Shown here in pieces: positions 28,113 through 37,557 of a DNA stretch of 64,000 nt. Numbering within the stretch: position 1 is the first letter of the stretch; every line of letters starts with the position of its first letter. Both the position numbers and the translations under genes were made by a program. The stretch is taken from positions 62,001 through 126,000 of the forward strand of contig NZ_WBOM01000006.1 in NCBI RefSeq assembly GCF_008973755.1, given 5' to 3'. This stretch comes from Nitrincola alkalilacustris (GTDB lineage: Bacteria; Pseudomonadota; Gammaproteobacteria; Pseudomonadales; Balneatricaceae). The notes below the pieces were generated by a model, which saw only the letters and a program-made list of their open reading frames with translations, searched no databases and was not told the DNA's origin.

Positions 28113-29260
28113 TCCTCATCACCCAGCAGCAAGAGCACATAAGTCATATTGTGGAACATGTTGCGTGTATAGCCCTTGCCCTGGCGCATCGGGCCGAACT
28201 CTCCGGATGAAGGAAAACCCGCCATCGGCAATCCAGCAGGGTAGGCGTCGGACATCGCTTTCACCTCATTGTGGATCTGACCACCAAGAAGCCACTTGCG
28301 TCCTGCACAACTGACCACCAGAGCAGCTTTGGCCACAAAATCTGCTCGGACACTGTCACTGGCCAGTTGATACACTTCACGTATCAGCTCATCCGGGTGT
28401 GCCACACAGACCTGGATCAGACGGCCGGGCTCAATACCACCATATAAACCGAGTGTACCCTCAGGGTTGCTCGCATCAGGAATGATTGAGCGCAGCCGTG
28501 TCTGCTCTGGCTGGTCAGGATTGGTGACGCGCAGGGTGACGATTCCACGGTCGCTCTCCAGCACCGGTTTTCCTGTTTCACGGGCAACGAAGTCGGCTGC
28601 GGCAATGCCATCAACCTGCTGCAGCAGTGCACCCACTGCAGCATCGACCTTGCCCGGTTTGCCGACCGGTTGCAGGGTATTGCTGATATGAATCGAAAAG
28701 GGAAACTCACCATAAGCAGCGAGCATCACGATACCGTCACGAATCAATCTGCGATTGCAGAACAGCAGACAGGTATCTATGCGGTTGTCATCCGTAGCCA
28801 ACCCGCCGACCACGGGAGTGGGGCATTCATGGAACAGGACCTTTTCGACTTCGCTGGCATCGGCATGAAAATCGACACTGATAAACATCAGTGCCGGCTG
28901 CTCGCCAGAGGTGAGGTCCTGCAGCGCAGCACGGGTTGTCTCGGCGGGTGCGCTGGCGGCACCAGTCTGAGCACTGATCTGCCAGCGTATCCGTCCTTCT
29001 GAGTTCAGGCCCAGCGCCACAGCGCCATAATCCGCGGCTATCCTTGTTTCGTAAAATCCATCCCCACTGTTTCCTATCAGGATGACCTTGTCATTTTCCA
29101 GAGCATCATACAGTCCTTGCAGTAGCTCTTCAGGATCGGGGTAGTGGACGGCACAGAAGAGAAACACCACTTCGGGAGTCAGTGTACGGAGCTGTTCACC
29201 AAGGTCAATGCCGGCACGATAAGGGTCAGCCACCTGTGTGGTGCAGGAATGGGATCGCAT
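28109..29260 (-). CDS. FIST-domain sensor protein (NosP-like candidate)
   Basis: The 383-residue soluble protein has the FIST N domain (about 15-200, with VVFLFCAVHYPDPEELLQGL and ILIGNSGDGFYE) and FIST C domain (about 215-370, ending PMAGFPSSGEFGPM and NMFHNMTYVLLLLG). Such proteins bind small ligands; the NosP subgroup binds haem and nitric oxide and controls a neighbouring kinase or cyclase. Co-translation with a kinase and proximity to c-di-GMP genes fit NosP, and the His in FHNMTY is a candidate ligand residue. Haem binding is inference. ATG 29260 is supported by AAGG eight bases upstream; a TTG at 29266 is not. Confidence 0.85.
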   Translation of the reverse strand: MRSHSCTTQVADPYRAGIDLGEQLRTLTPEVVFLFCAVHYPDPEELLQGLYDALENDKVILIGNSGDGFYETRIAADYGAVALGLNSEGRIRWQISAQTGAASAPAETTRAALQDLTSGEQPALMFISVDFHADASEVEKVLFHECPTPVVGGLATDDNRIDTCLLFCNRRLIRDGIVMLAAYGEFPFSIHISNTLQPVGKPGKVDAAVGALLQQVDGIAAADFVARETGKPVLESDRGIVTLRVTNPDQPEQTRLRSIIPDASNPEGTLGLYGGIEPGRLIQVCVAHPDELIREVYQLASDSVRADFVAKAALVVSCAGRKWLLGGQIHNEVKAMSDAYPAGLPMAGFPSSGEFGPMRQGKGYTRNMFHNMTYVLLLLGDEE

Positions 29261-29332
29261 GAGCAAACCTTACATTATGTTTTTTATTGTTGTTATAAGT
29301 GTATCCTTTGTTATGACTGATTTGAACAGGCT

Positions 29333-32059
29333 CTACTGCCGGACTGGTCCTGTCGATCTCCAGTGAGCAATCCACTCTTCTGCAGGGCCTGGTTTGCCGA
29401 ACAGATAGCCTTGATGTATCACATTGCCACGTGCATTCAGGAAGGCAGCCTGCTCTTCGGTTTCGACCCCTTCGGCCACTACTTTCAGGTGCATATGCGA
29501 GGCAACAGCCAGAATGGTTTCCACCAGCGCTGCATCATTAGGATCGTTGGGAGCGTCCTGAACAAAAGTACGGTCAATCTTGAGCTCATCGATTGGCAGA
29601 CGTTTCAGATAGGCAAGAGACGAATAGCCAGTGCCGAAATCATCCACGGAAAAATGTATACCCAGCTCGGCCAGAGCGCTCATTTTGGCGACGACATCAT
29701 CAATGTTATCGATCACCAGGCCCTCTGTGATCTCAAGAGTCAGGCTGGTGGGGTCGGCACCGGTGGCTGACAGTATCTGCCTTACCGTGGCAACAAAGTT
29801 ACCCTGGCGGAAATGGCGCGGGCTCAGATTGACCGACAGGTGCAAAGGGTGACCCAGTTGAGCCTGTTTGGCTATCAGGCGACAGGACTCCGTCAGTACC
29901 CATGTACCCAGCTCAATGATCAGATCAGATTCCTCAGCGATCGGGATGAACACGGCTGGTGGCAGCAGGCCCTGGGCTGGGTGTTGCCAGCGTACCAGTA
30001 CTTCAGCCCCCACTACTTCTCGTTTCGAATTAACCTGTGGCTGCAGATAGAGCCTCAGCTCACCAACAGTTATACCATGGCGCAACTCTCGCTCGGTTCT
30101 GAAACTGCGTTCAGCTTCCTCGCCCATACCGATTTCAAAGAAGGAGGTTTGGTTACCACCTCCCGCCTTGGCACGGTGCAGCGCGGTATCGGCACGCCGC
30201 ATGATGTTTGCCGGTGTCTCATTTGCCTTTTCCGGAAAGGTTGTTATCCCGATACTGGTGGTGACTGAAAACATCTCCCCATCAATATTGATCGGTTGCA
30301 GCAACAACTGATGAATTTTTTCTGCGACCGAAAGCGCACGCCTGTTAGCTTGTCCATGCCCCTTGTTTGGGTCCGGCAGTAGAATGGCAAACTCATCACC
30401 GGCTACTCGGGCAACCGTATCACTTTCGCGTAACAGGCCTGCGATTCTGTTGGCAAAGGCGCGCAGCAGGGCGTCACCGGTAACCAGACTGTGGGCATCG
30501 TTGATCAGTTTGAAGCGGTCAATATTCAGCAGAAGCAGTGCCTCCTGATAGTGCTGGTGTCGGCCCGAAGCGCAAGCCTGCTCCAGACGATCCATCAACA
30601 GAGTACGGTTAGGCAGACCTGTCAGTGGATCAAAGAATGACAGGCGATGAATCTGTGCTGCAGCCTGTTTCTTGTCGCTGATATCCTGTTTGATTGCCAG
30701 ATAGTGGCTGACATTTCCAGCCGTATCTCGTACTGGCGCGATGGTAACAAACTCCACCATCTCCGAGCCATTCTTACGCTGGTTATACAGCTCCCCACGC
30801 CAGGTTTCGCCTCTTTGCAGTGTGGACCACATGGCTTCATAGGTTTCATTCGGTGTCAGGCCTGATTGCAGCAGGCGTGGATTTTCACCCTGAATCTCCT
30901 CTCGCGTATAGCCTGTATTATTCAGAAATGCATCATTGACATATTCAATGCGGCCTTCAAGATCAGTGATCAGAATACTGTCCGGGCTCTGTTCGACGGC
31001 CTGGGAGAGTTTACGTATCTCATGGTCTGAGCGCTTACGCTCAGTGATATCCTGAACACTGAATTGCAGCAGCGTTTTATCCTGATGCTGAAATCTGACC
31101 AGTCTGATCTCGGCATCCCACAACTCACCACTGGGGCGCTGATGCAGCCATTCAAATACCAGTGACCCCTTGTTCAGGCACTCCTTGATCAACTCATAAC
31201 CCAGCCTTCCGGATGAGGTGCCATCATGCTGAAAAGGAGGGGATACTGTTCCGGGTTTCCAGGACAGCAGCTCTTCGCGGGTTTTTGCACCGTAAATGTC
31301 GACGGCTGCTTCGTTGCAGTCCAGAAAGCTCAGGTTGATGGGGTCCATCACGACCAGCGGCAGGTGTGAGTCATCGAACAGCAGTCGGTTATAGGCGCGG
31401 CTGTCCAGGAGTGCTGATTGCTCCCTGCGCAGCGCATCACTGATCTCCTTGCGTTTACGTATATTGAACAGCAGTACTACGATCACGAGCATCTGCAATA
31501 TAATCGCACCCAGCAGTATGTATCTTTGCTGTTGTTGACTGGCCTGCAACTGCTGTGTGCGTTGCTGAACCAGCTCCTGCAGGCGGTTCTGGTAGGTCAG
31601 CAGTTCCTCTTCGGCAATTGCTTTGCCGGTGATGTCATGTATCACTGAAAAAAGTATCTCGCGGCCATCGGTCAGCTTCAGTGGCGAGGAGTGAACCTCT
31701 ACGGTGCGAATGATTCTATTGGCACTGCGGTGAGGAAATACAAAGTAACTGCGCTCCTCTTTTTGAGCACGCTCTCGCTCTTTGGCAACCTCCTCAGCAT
31801 CCAGAATATTGAAATCCTGAATGGACATGGTCTTGAGCTCTTCAATGCTGAAACCGTAAAAGCGAGCTGCTGCCTGATTGGCATCGATGATCGCGCCGGT
31901 GGCTGGGTCTATAAACAGCATCACGGTGGAGTGCTGGCTGAACAGGGAGGACAGCAGTTGCTCGTTAGCCCGCACGGTGCCATGAGAGATCGGCAGCATC
32001 AACAAGGTGCTGATCAACAGGCTGAACAGGACAACCTTGATACTGGTTTTTTTTAACAT
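29333..32059 (-). CDS. Membrane PAS-PAS-PAS-GGDEF-EAL protein
   Basis: The 908-residue protein has an N-terminal membrane helix (about 8-26), a PAS-like region (40-150), a coiled coil, a second helix (about 180-199), then two PAS domains (~215-340 and ~350-465), a GGDEF domain (~475-645) and an EAL domain (~655-900). The cyclase signature is AGDEF (553-557), a tolerated variant; the phosphodiesterase motif is EVL (686-688) in AEVLVRWQHP with DDFGTGYSS at 806-814 intact. It may make, degrade or bind c-di-GMP. The large PAS load suggests redox, gas or metabolite sensing. Confidence 0.93.
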   Translation of the reverse strand: MLKKTSIKVVLFSLLISTLLMLPISHGTVRANEQLLSSLFSQHSTVMLFIDPATGAIIDANQAAARFYGFSIEELKTMSIQDFNILDAEEVAKERERAQKEERSYFVFPHRSANRIIRTVEVHSSPLKLTDGREILFSVIHDITGKAIAEEELLTYQNRLQELVQQRTQQLQASQQQQRYILLGAIILQMLVIVVLLFNIRKRKEISDALRREQSALLDSRAYNRLLFDDSHLPLVVMDPINLSFLDCNEAAVDIYGAKTREELLSWKPGTVSPPFQHDGTSSGRLGYELIKECLNKGSLVFEWLHQRPSGELWDAEIRLVRFQHQDKTLLQFSVQDITERKRSDHEIRKLSQAVEQSPDSILITDLEGRIEYVNDAFLNNTGYTREEIQGENPRLLQSGLTPNETYEAMWSTLQRGETWRGELYNQRKNGSEMVEFVTIAPVRDTAGNVSHYLAIKQDISDKKQAAAQIHRLSFFDPLTGLPNRTLLMDRLEQACASGRHQHYQEALLLLNIDRFKLINDAHSLVTGDALLRAFANRIAGLLRESDTVARVAGDEFAILLPDPNKGHGQANRRALSVAEKIHQLLLQPINIDGEMFSVTTSIGITTFPEKANETPANIMRRADTALHRAKAGGGNQTSFFEIGMGEEAERSFRTERELRHGITVGELRLYLQPQVNSKREVVGAEVLVRWQHPAQGLLPPAVFIPIAEESDLIIELGTWVLTESCRLIAKQAQLGHPLHLSVNLSPRHFRQGNFVATVRQILSATGADPTSLTLEITEGLVIDNIDDVVAKMSALAELGIHFSVDDFGTGYSSLAYLKRLPIDELKIDRTFVQDAPNDPNDAALVETILAVASHMHLKVVAEGVETEEQAAFLNARGNVIHQGYLFGKPGPAEEWIAHWRSTGPVRQ

Positions 32060-32362
32060 ATTAACTCCACGCGGCTGAGTGTTCAGCAGCGACTGCTGGC
32101 CTTATACATCCTTGACACTGCCATTCATGTCGTGATTATTGCCGTGATTACGGGACGCGCTAGGCTACACAATGCTGGAAGTTATTATGCAGACCTGGAT
32201 CAACAAATGTCTATTTAATCCACGGTGAGCTATAAAATCAAACAAAGTACTTGCAATGTTAACTTGATTTCTGTTGGTATAAGGGGAATTGTTCATCGTT
32301 TTTTAATCATATTCAAACAAGTGCAGCAGACACTGAAGCCAATAATAAAGAGTAGAAACGGC
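32060..32362. other. Divergent gap between the two c-di-GMP genes
   Basis: 303 bases without a supported gene. A small hairpin CAGCAG/CTGCTG (32084-32098) is visible. The frame of the downstream gene is open back to a GTG at 32225, but that stretch reads poorly and lacks a convincing start, so I treat it as leader. Confidence 0.5.
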
Positions 32363-35300
32363 ATGCAAATAGGTATTCGGGGCAAGCTCGTCCTGTTATT
32401 TGTTGCAATCAAGGTAATTCCATTGCTGCTGCTTGGCTGGCTGGCCTGGACACAGGCAGGTAATCTCGGGCAGCAACTGGCAACGGGTGTAGAGCAGCTG
32501 CTCGGTACAGCAACCCGCTCGGTCAATGAGGTGGGTCGGGTGGCAATTGCCGATGCCGTGGAAGCGCTGGACGCACGGGCCAGAGATGATATTGAACGCC
32601 AGACAACCGATGTGGCGCAGGCTATTGCGACCTTTCTATATGAGCGAGACAGCGACCTTCTGCTGGCTGCAACCCTTCCCGCTGATCCACTGGTATATGA
32701 GCAGTTCCTCAGCGCACGAGCACGCAATCTGACACGTCATGGCGAGTGGCAGCTTGCCGATGACAACAGCGCCTGGGAGCCGCTGGAAAAAAACATGCCT
32801 CAGTCAGCTGATGTCGACTGGGGCAGTGATGATAATGCCAGAGCCTTCAATTACCAGCCTCCCTATACCTTTACTCAGGTCAGGGCGCCACTGTATCTGG
32901 AGATGACTTTTATCGATCTCCTGGGGCAGGAGCAGATCAAAATCACCACTTCTGATCGCGTCAGCCACCAGCTTCGGGACATCTCTGATCCACAGAACAC
33001 CTACATCAAGGCGGAACGCTATTTTTCAGAACTGCAACAGCTTGAGCCTGGTGATATCCATGTGTCGGATGTGATTGGCGCCTATGTCGGTACCTCTGTG
33101 ATCGGCCCTTATACTCCGGAAAGCGCAGCCAGGGCGGGTGTCGAGTTCGCCCCACATGAGAGTGCCTATGCCGGAAAGGAGAATCCTCTCGGAAGGCGCT
33201 TTGAAGGACTGGTACGCTGGGCCACACCCGTGGTGCAGGAGGGGGAGATCATAGGCTGGGTAACACTGGCGCTGGATCATGATCATATCATGGCCTTTAC
33301 CGATTTCATTGTGCCAACACCCGAGCGTTACACGGATATCACGGACGCCTCATCCGGTAACTATGCCTTCATCTGGGATCATAAAGCGCGCAGCATCGCG
33401 CATCCCCGGCACCATTCTATTGTTGGGTATGATCCTGAAACCGGTCGTCCTGCTCCTGCCTGGCTTGAGGATGCTCACTACGAAGCCTGGCAGGCCAGCG
33501 GTCTGGCATATGAGGAGTATCTTCAGCAGGTCCCGGAGTTTTCAGCACAAAGCATTACCAAAAAACCTTCTCTGGATCAGATGCGCGCCGGGCAGATCGG
33601 ACTGGATTGCCGCTATCTGAATTTTGCTCCGCAGTGTGTCGGCTGGCATAACCTGACGCAGCATGGAGGTTCCGGTTCTTTCATGATCCTGTGGAGCGGT
33701 CTATGGAAATTAACCACGGCAGCAGCAATCCCCTACTATACCGGGCAGTACGGAGACACACCGCGAGGTTTCGGATTCGTGACGATCGGCGCCAATGTGG
33801 ATGAGTTTCATAAGCCGGCAAATGAGTCCAGGGAGCGACTTGATCAGATAGTGATGCGTGCTGATGGGCAGATGGCGCAACTGAGCCATGCCACCCAGGC
33901 TGCGATTGATCAGAATCTCGGCGAGACAGCCAGAAGTCTCACTATTTCCACAATGGTGATGATCGTCCTGGTTGTATTGATTGCGATCTGGATGGCTTCC
34001 TATATGTCCGGACGAATCAGTTGGCTGGTGACAGGCATATCGCGATTCAGGCGTGGTGATCGCTCATTTCGATTCAGAGGAGTCAGTCGTGATGAGTTGG
34101 GCGATCTCGCCGTTTCATTCAATGAGATGGCCGATGCTGTCGGTAAAAATCTACTGCGGCTTGAGGAAGAGGTGACTCAGCGCCGCGAGACCGAGGCTGA
34201 ACTGCTTGCCGTCAAGGCCAACCTTGAAGACGTCGTGGCAGAGCGAACCCGGGAGCTTACCGAGGCGAACGATCGAATGAAGGGTGAGATCGTCGAACGC
34301 AGAGCTGCTCAGGAGAAGGCACACTACCTGGCTGGACATGATGCGTTGACCGGCCTCGCCAATCGATTCGAATTTAATGAGCGTCTGCTCGATGCAGTAA
34401 GGTTTGCGACCAGAAAAGGGCGTTGCTGTGCCTTGCTCTTTTTTGATCTCGATAAGTTTAAGGCGGTTAATGATCACTATGGTCATGGTGTGGGTGATGA
34501 GCTGCTGATAGCGGTAGCCGGCATGCTGAGAGAAGTTGTTCGTGATACGGATGTGGTGGCACGACTGGGTGGAGACGAGTTTGCCATCATACTGAATGAT
34601 TTGAAGGAGCCTGAAAGTGCGGCTGTGGCTGCCCAGAAAGTGATCGATATGCTGAGTCAGCCGATTCAGATTGCCGACCATCTGATTCAGACCGGTACCA
34701 GCATTGGCATTACGACCTGCCCCGGTGATACTCAGGACCCCGAAGAGCTGTTACTACATGCTGACCTTGCCATGTATCAGGCCAAAGAGGAGGGAGGCAG
34801 CGCCTATCATTTCTTCATCAAGACCATGCACGATGAGGTCAAACAGCGCAAACTCAGAGAGTCTGAACTTAAGATCGCGCTGCAGGAGCAGCAACTGACT
34901 GTACATTATCAGCCCCGGCACTACTGCCACAGGCGAGGTGTCTCTGGCGTTGAAGCTCTGGTCAGGTGGCAGCACCCGACTCAGGGGCTTCTGCTGCCAG
35001 AGGCGTTTCTGGATATTGCCGGTCGCTGCGGGTTGCTCGCTGCCATTGATGAATATGTCATCACTACTGCCTGCCATCAGGCTAGAGAGTGGTTGGATCA
35101 GGGGCTTGAGTGCGGTCGTGTTGCGGTCAATCTGTCACCTAGTGAGATTGCCCACCCTAATTTTGTGGCGCGCATTCTCAATGTGCTGGCATCCAGTGGC
35201 TTGCCGGCAGATCGACTAGAGCTGGAAATTACTGAACGTGCCATACTGGCCAATAGCGATATGGCGATTGCCAATCTGGTCGAGTTGCGGCAGATGGGTA

Positions 35301-35629
35301 TTATGATCGCGATAGATGACTTCGGAACAGAGTACTCATCGCTGAAGCGTCTGATAGACTGCCCGATCGATGTGATCAAGATTGATCGCTATTTCGTCAG
35401 TCATATGGACGATGTGAAATCCTCTGCAGTGATCAAGGCGATCATTGCGATGGCCAAGTCGATCAATCTTGAAATAGTGGCAGAAGGGATAGAAGGGCCG
35501 ATGCAGATCATCAAGCTTCAGGTGATGGGGTGCGATGTGCTGCAGGGTTTTCATATCGCCAAGCCCATGCCGGCAGAAATGCTGCCGGAGCACCTGAGAG
35601 TGAATCAACTGAGACTGACTACTATCTGA
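32363..35629 (+). CDS. Membrane Cache-HAMP-GGDEF-EAL protein
   Basis: From ATG 32363 the protein has 1088 residues. A membrane helix (about 9-31) is followed by a ~490-residue periplasmic region with Cache-type features, a second helix (about 527-548), HAMP (about 550-600), coiled coil, GGDEF domain (~655-815, canonical RLGGDEF at 734-740) and EAL domain (~830-1075, canonical VEALVRWQHP with Glu864). The EAL loop reads DDFGTEYSS, with Glu replacing the usual Gly. Both catalytic signatures look intact, so it may have dual c-di-GMP activity. The in-frame GTG at 32225 would add 46 residues. Confidence 0.92.
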   Translation: MQIGIRGKLVLLFVAIKVIPLLLLGWLAWTQAGNLGQQLATGVEQLLGTATRSVNEVGRVAIADAVEALDARARDDIERQTTDVAQAIATFLYERDSDLLLAATLPADPLVYEQFLSARARNLTRHGEWQLADDNSAWEPLEKNMPQSADVDWGSDDNARAFNYQPPYTFTQVRAPLYLEMTFIDLLGQEQIKITTSDRVSHQLRDISDPQNTYIKAERYFSELQQLEPGDIHVSDVIGAYVGTSVIGPYTPESAARAGVEFAPHESAYAGKENPLGRRFEGLVRWATPVVQEGEIIGWVTLALDHDHIMAFTDFIVPTPERYTDITDASSGNYAFIWDHKARSIAHPRHHSIVGYDPETGRPAPAWLEDAHYEAWQASGLAYEEYLQQVPEFSAQSITKKPSLDQMRAGQIGLDCRYLNFAPQCVGWHNLTQHGGSGSFMILWSGLWKLTTAAAIPYYTGQYGDTPRGFGFVTIGANVDEFHKPANESRERLDQIVMRADGQMAQLSHATQAAIDQNLGETARSLTISTMVMIVLVVLIAIWMASYMSGRISWLVTGISRFRRGDRSFRFRGVSRDELGDLAVSFNEMADAVGKNLLRLEEEVTQRRETEAELLAVKANLEDVVAERTRELTEANDRMKGEIVERRAAQEKAHYLAGHDALTGLANRFEFNERLLDAVRFATRKGRCCALLFFDLDKFKAVNDHYGHGVGDELLIAVAGMLREVVRDTDVVARLGGDEFAIILNDLKEPESAAVAAQKVIDMLSQPIQIADHLIQTGTSIGITTCPGDTQDPEELLLHADLAMYQAKEEGGSAYHFFIKTMHDEVKQRKLRESELKIALQEQQLTVHYQPRHYCHRRGVSGVEALVRWQHPTQGLLLPEAFLDIAGRCGLLAAIDEYVITTACHQAREWLDQGLECGRVAVNLSPSEIAHPNFVARILNVLASSGLPADRLELEITERAILANSDMAIANLVELRQMGIMIAIDDFGTEYSSLKRLIDCPIDVIKIDRYFVSHMDDVKSSAVIKAIIAMAKSINLEIVAEGIEGPMQIIKLQVMGCDVLQGFHIAKPMPAEMLPEHLRVNQLRLTTI

Positions 35630-35652
35630 AATCAGTTTAAGGTGAGCAGGGC

Positions 35653-36729
35653 TCAAGGCCGCTTCGGACCACTTTTTCGGTTACCAGCCTTGGGCTTTTG
35701 TGCAAATCCGGGATTGCTTCTGGGCTTGTTGGTAGTACCGGGTCGTTGAGCTCCGCCTGACTTTTGCCCCGTACTGGGTTTCTGCGTTTTACCGCTGCTG
35801 CCGGAGCGGCTGCCTGGCTGCGGTTTTCCACCTGGCTTTGCTTTACCTGAGTCGCCACGTCCTTTTACTGCAGGTTTGGATGAGCCCTTGCCTGCTGGTC
35901 TGCCCGGTTTATCTGAGCGTCGATCAGTTTTAGCACCAGCTCTGGCACCTGAACGATTGCCAGCCTTCGGCTTGCGAGGTTCCTGCGCACCAGCGGGTGC
36001 AGCATCAGAAGAGGACTGCTCCGTCAGCGCTGCGATCGTCTTGATCTCTTTTTCGGTCAGATCGCGCCAGTCGCCCAGTGCCAGCCCTTTCAGCGACACG
36101 TTCATGATTCTGACTCGCTCAAGCCGGGTGACCTCATAACCGAAGTGTTCGCACATGCGTCTGATCTGGCGGTTAAGCCCCTGAATCAGGGTGATGTTGA
36201 AGACAAAGGTCGACTCTTTCACGATCTTGCATTTTTTGGTGACACGGCCAAGTATCGGCACGCCGTTACTCATGCCATTGATGAAGGCGTCGGTGATCGG
36301 TTTATTGACTGTCACCAGATACTCTTTTTCGTGATTGTTGCTGGCGCGCAGTATCTTGTTGACCAGATCACCGTTATTGGTCAGAAAAATCAGACCCTGT
36401 GAGTCTTTATCCAGACGACCGATCGGGAAGATGCGGGCGCCATGATTGACGAAATCGACAATATTGCCACGCTCACTGGATTCAGTTGTGCTGACAATGC
36501 CGACGGGTTTGTTCAGGGCGATAAAGATCAGATCATCCTCTTCCTGAGGATCGATCGCCTGGCCATTGACCCTGACCATATCCCCGGGAAAAACCTGATC
36601 ACCCGTTGTGGCGCGCTTGCCGTTGATGTACACGTTGCCCTGATCAATATAGCGATCCGCTTCGCGCCTTGAGCACAGGCCGCTTTCGCTGATGTATTTA
36701 TTGATGCGCGTTGAGGTTTTGAAATTCAT
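35653..36729 (-). CDS. rluF: 23S rRNA pseudouridine synthase RluF with long basic tail
   Basis: RluF makes pseudouridine at position 2604 of 23S rRNA. The 358-residue protein has an N-terminal S4 RNA-binding domain (1-60: [20 protein letters not shown]) and an RsuA-type synthase domain with [13 protein letters not shown] (catalytic Asp107) and [20 protein letters not shown] (shortened: [16 protein letters not shown]). Residues ~235-358 form a low-complexity tail rich in Lys, Arg, Gly, Ser and Pro, probably adding RNA affinity. Its start overlaps the rlmE stop by four bases, so the two rRNA-modification genes are co-translated. Confidence 0.92.
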   Translation of the reverse strand: MNFKTSTRINKYISESGLCSRREADRYIDQGNVYINGKRATTGDQVFPGDMVRVNGQAIDPQEEDDLIFIALNKPVGIVSTTESSERGNIVDFVNHGARIFPIGRLDKDSQGLIFLTNNGDLVNKILRASNNHEKEYLVTVNKPITDAFINGMSNGVPILGRVTKKCKIVKESTFVFNITLIQGLNRQIRRMCEHFGYEVTRLERVRIMNVSLKGLALGDWRDLTEKEIKTIAALTEQSSSDAAPAGAQEPRKPKAGNRSGARAGAKTDRRSDKPGRPAGKGSSKPAVKGRGDSGKAKPGGKPQPGSRSGSSGKTQKPSTGQKSGGAQRPGTTNKPRSNPGFAQKPKAGNRKSGPKRP

Positions 36730-37346
36730 CCCCGAAATCCCTTGCCGACAAGGTAGACTTCGCGGGAGCGGGGGCGGGAGGCCTCAGGTTTGCGCACCAC
36801 GACTGAATCAAAATGAACTCTCACCGCTTTGACAAACTCCTCATAGCCTTCGCCATGGAACACTTTTGCCACAAAAGTGCCTTTGGGCTTGAGTACCTGG
36901 CTGGCCATATCGAGCGCCAGTTCCACCAGATAGATGGAAGAGGCCTGATCTGCTGTCGACACACCGCTGATATTGGGCGCCATATCCGAGATCACCACAT
37001 CCACCGGCACACCATTCACGGCCGCCATGATCTCATCGAAAACGCTCTGCTCGGTGAAGTCACCCTGAATGAATTCAACATCGGCCAAGGAGTTCATCGG
37101 CAGAATATCCGAAGCGATAACCTTGCCCTTCGCACCGACCAGTTTCGAGGCCACCTGCGACCAGCCACCCGGCGCTGAACCCAGATCCATCACCAGCATG
37201 CCCGGCTTGATCAGCTTGTCCTTCTCGTTGATCGCCAGCAGCTTGTAGCTCGCGCGTGAACGATAGCCATCAATCTGAGCCTGTTTGACGAAAGGGTCGT
37301 TGACATGTTCATCCATCCAACGGTTATTGCTTTTGGATCGGGTCAT
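36726..37346 (-). CDS. rlmE: 23S rRNA 2'-O-methyltransferase RlmE
   Basis: RlmE (FtsJ/RrmJ) methylates U2552 of 23S rRNA on the assembled 50S subunit. The 206-residue protein has the SAM motif [13 protein letters not shown], the catalytic K-D-K-E set (Lys35 in RASYKLLAI, Asp in VVISDMAPN, Lys in [10 protein letters not shown], Glu in [12 protein letters not shown]) and normal length. In many proteobacteria it lies upstream of ftsH; here it is paired with rluF instead. Confidence 0.96.
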   Translation of the reverse strand: MTRSKSNNRWMDEHVNDPFVKQAQIDGYRSRASYKLLAINEKDKLIKPGMLVMDLGSAPGGWSQVASKLVGAKGKVIASDILPMNSLADVEFIQGDFTEQSVFDEIMAAVNGVPVDVVISDMAPNISGVSTADQASSIYLVELALDMASQVLKPKGTFVAKVFHGEGYEEFVKAVRVHFDSVVVRKPEASRPRSREVYLVGKGFRG

Positions 37347-37557
37347 AATTTACAGATACCGCCTTACTGATACCGCCGAGAGAAAGGCGCTATTGTACCT
37401 GCCTGGTGCGGATCAGCAAAGGCGCATGCTACAGACTGTCTGACAGGATGGCGTGCAGCTTGGTGTAGGAGCAGGTGCGCTGACTTATCACAGCATGGCA
37501 GGTATAATTCTGCGTTACTGTCATCCTTTGCCGAAAATATCGGCCGGAACCCTCACC

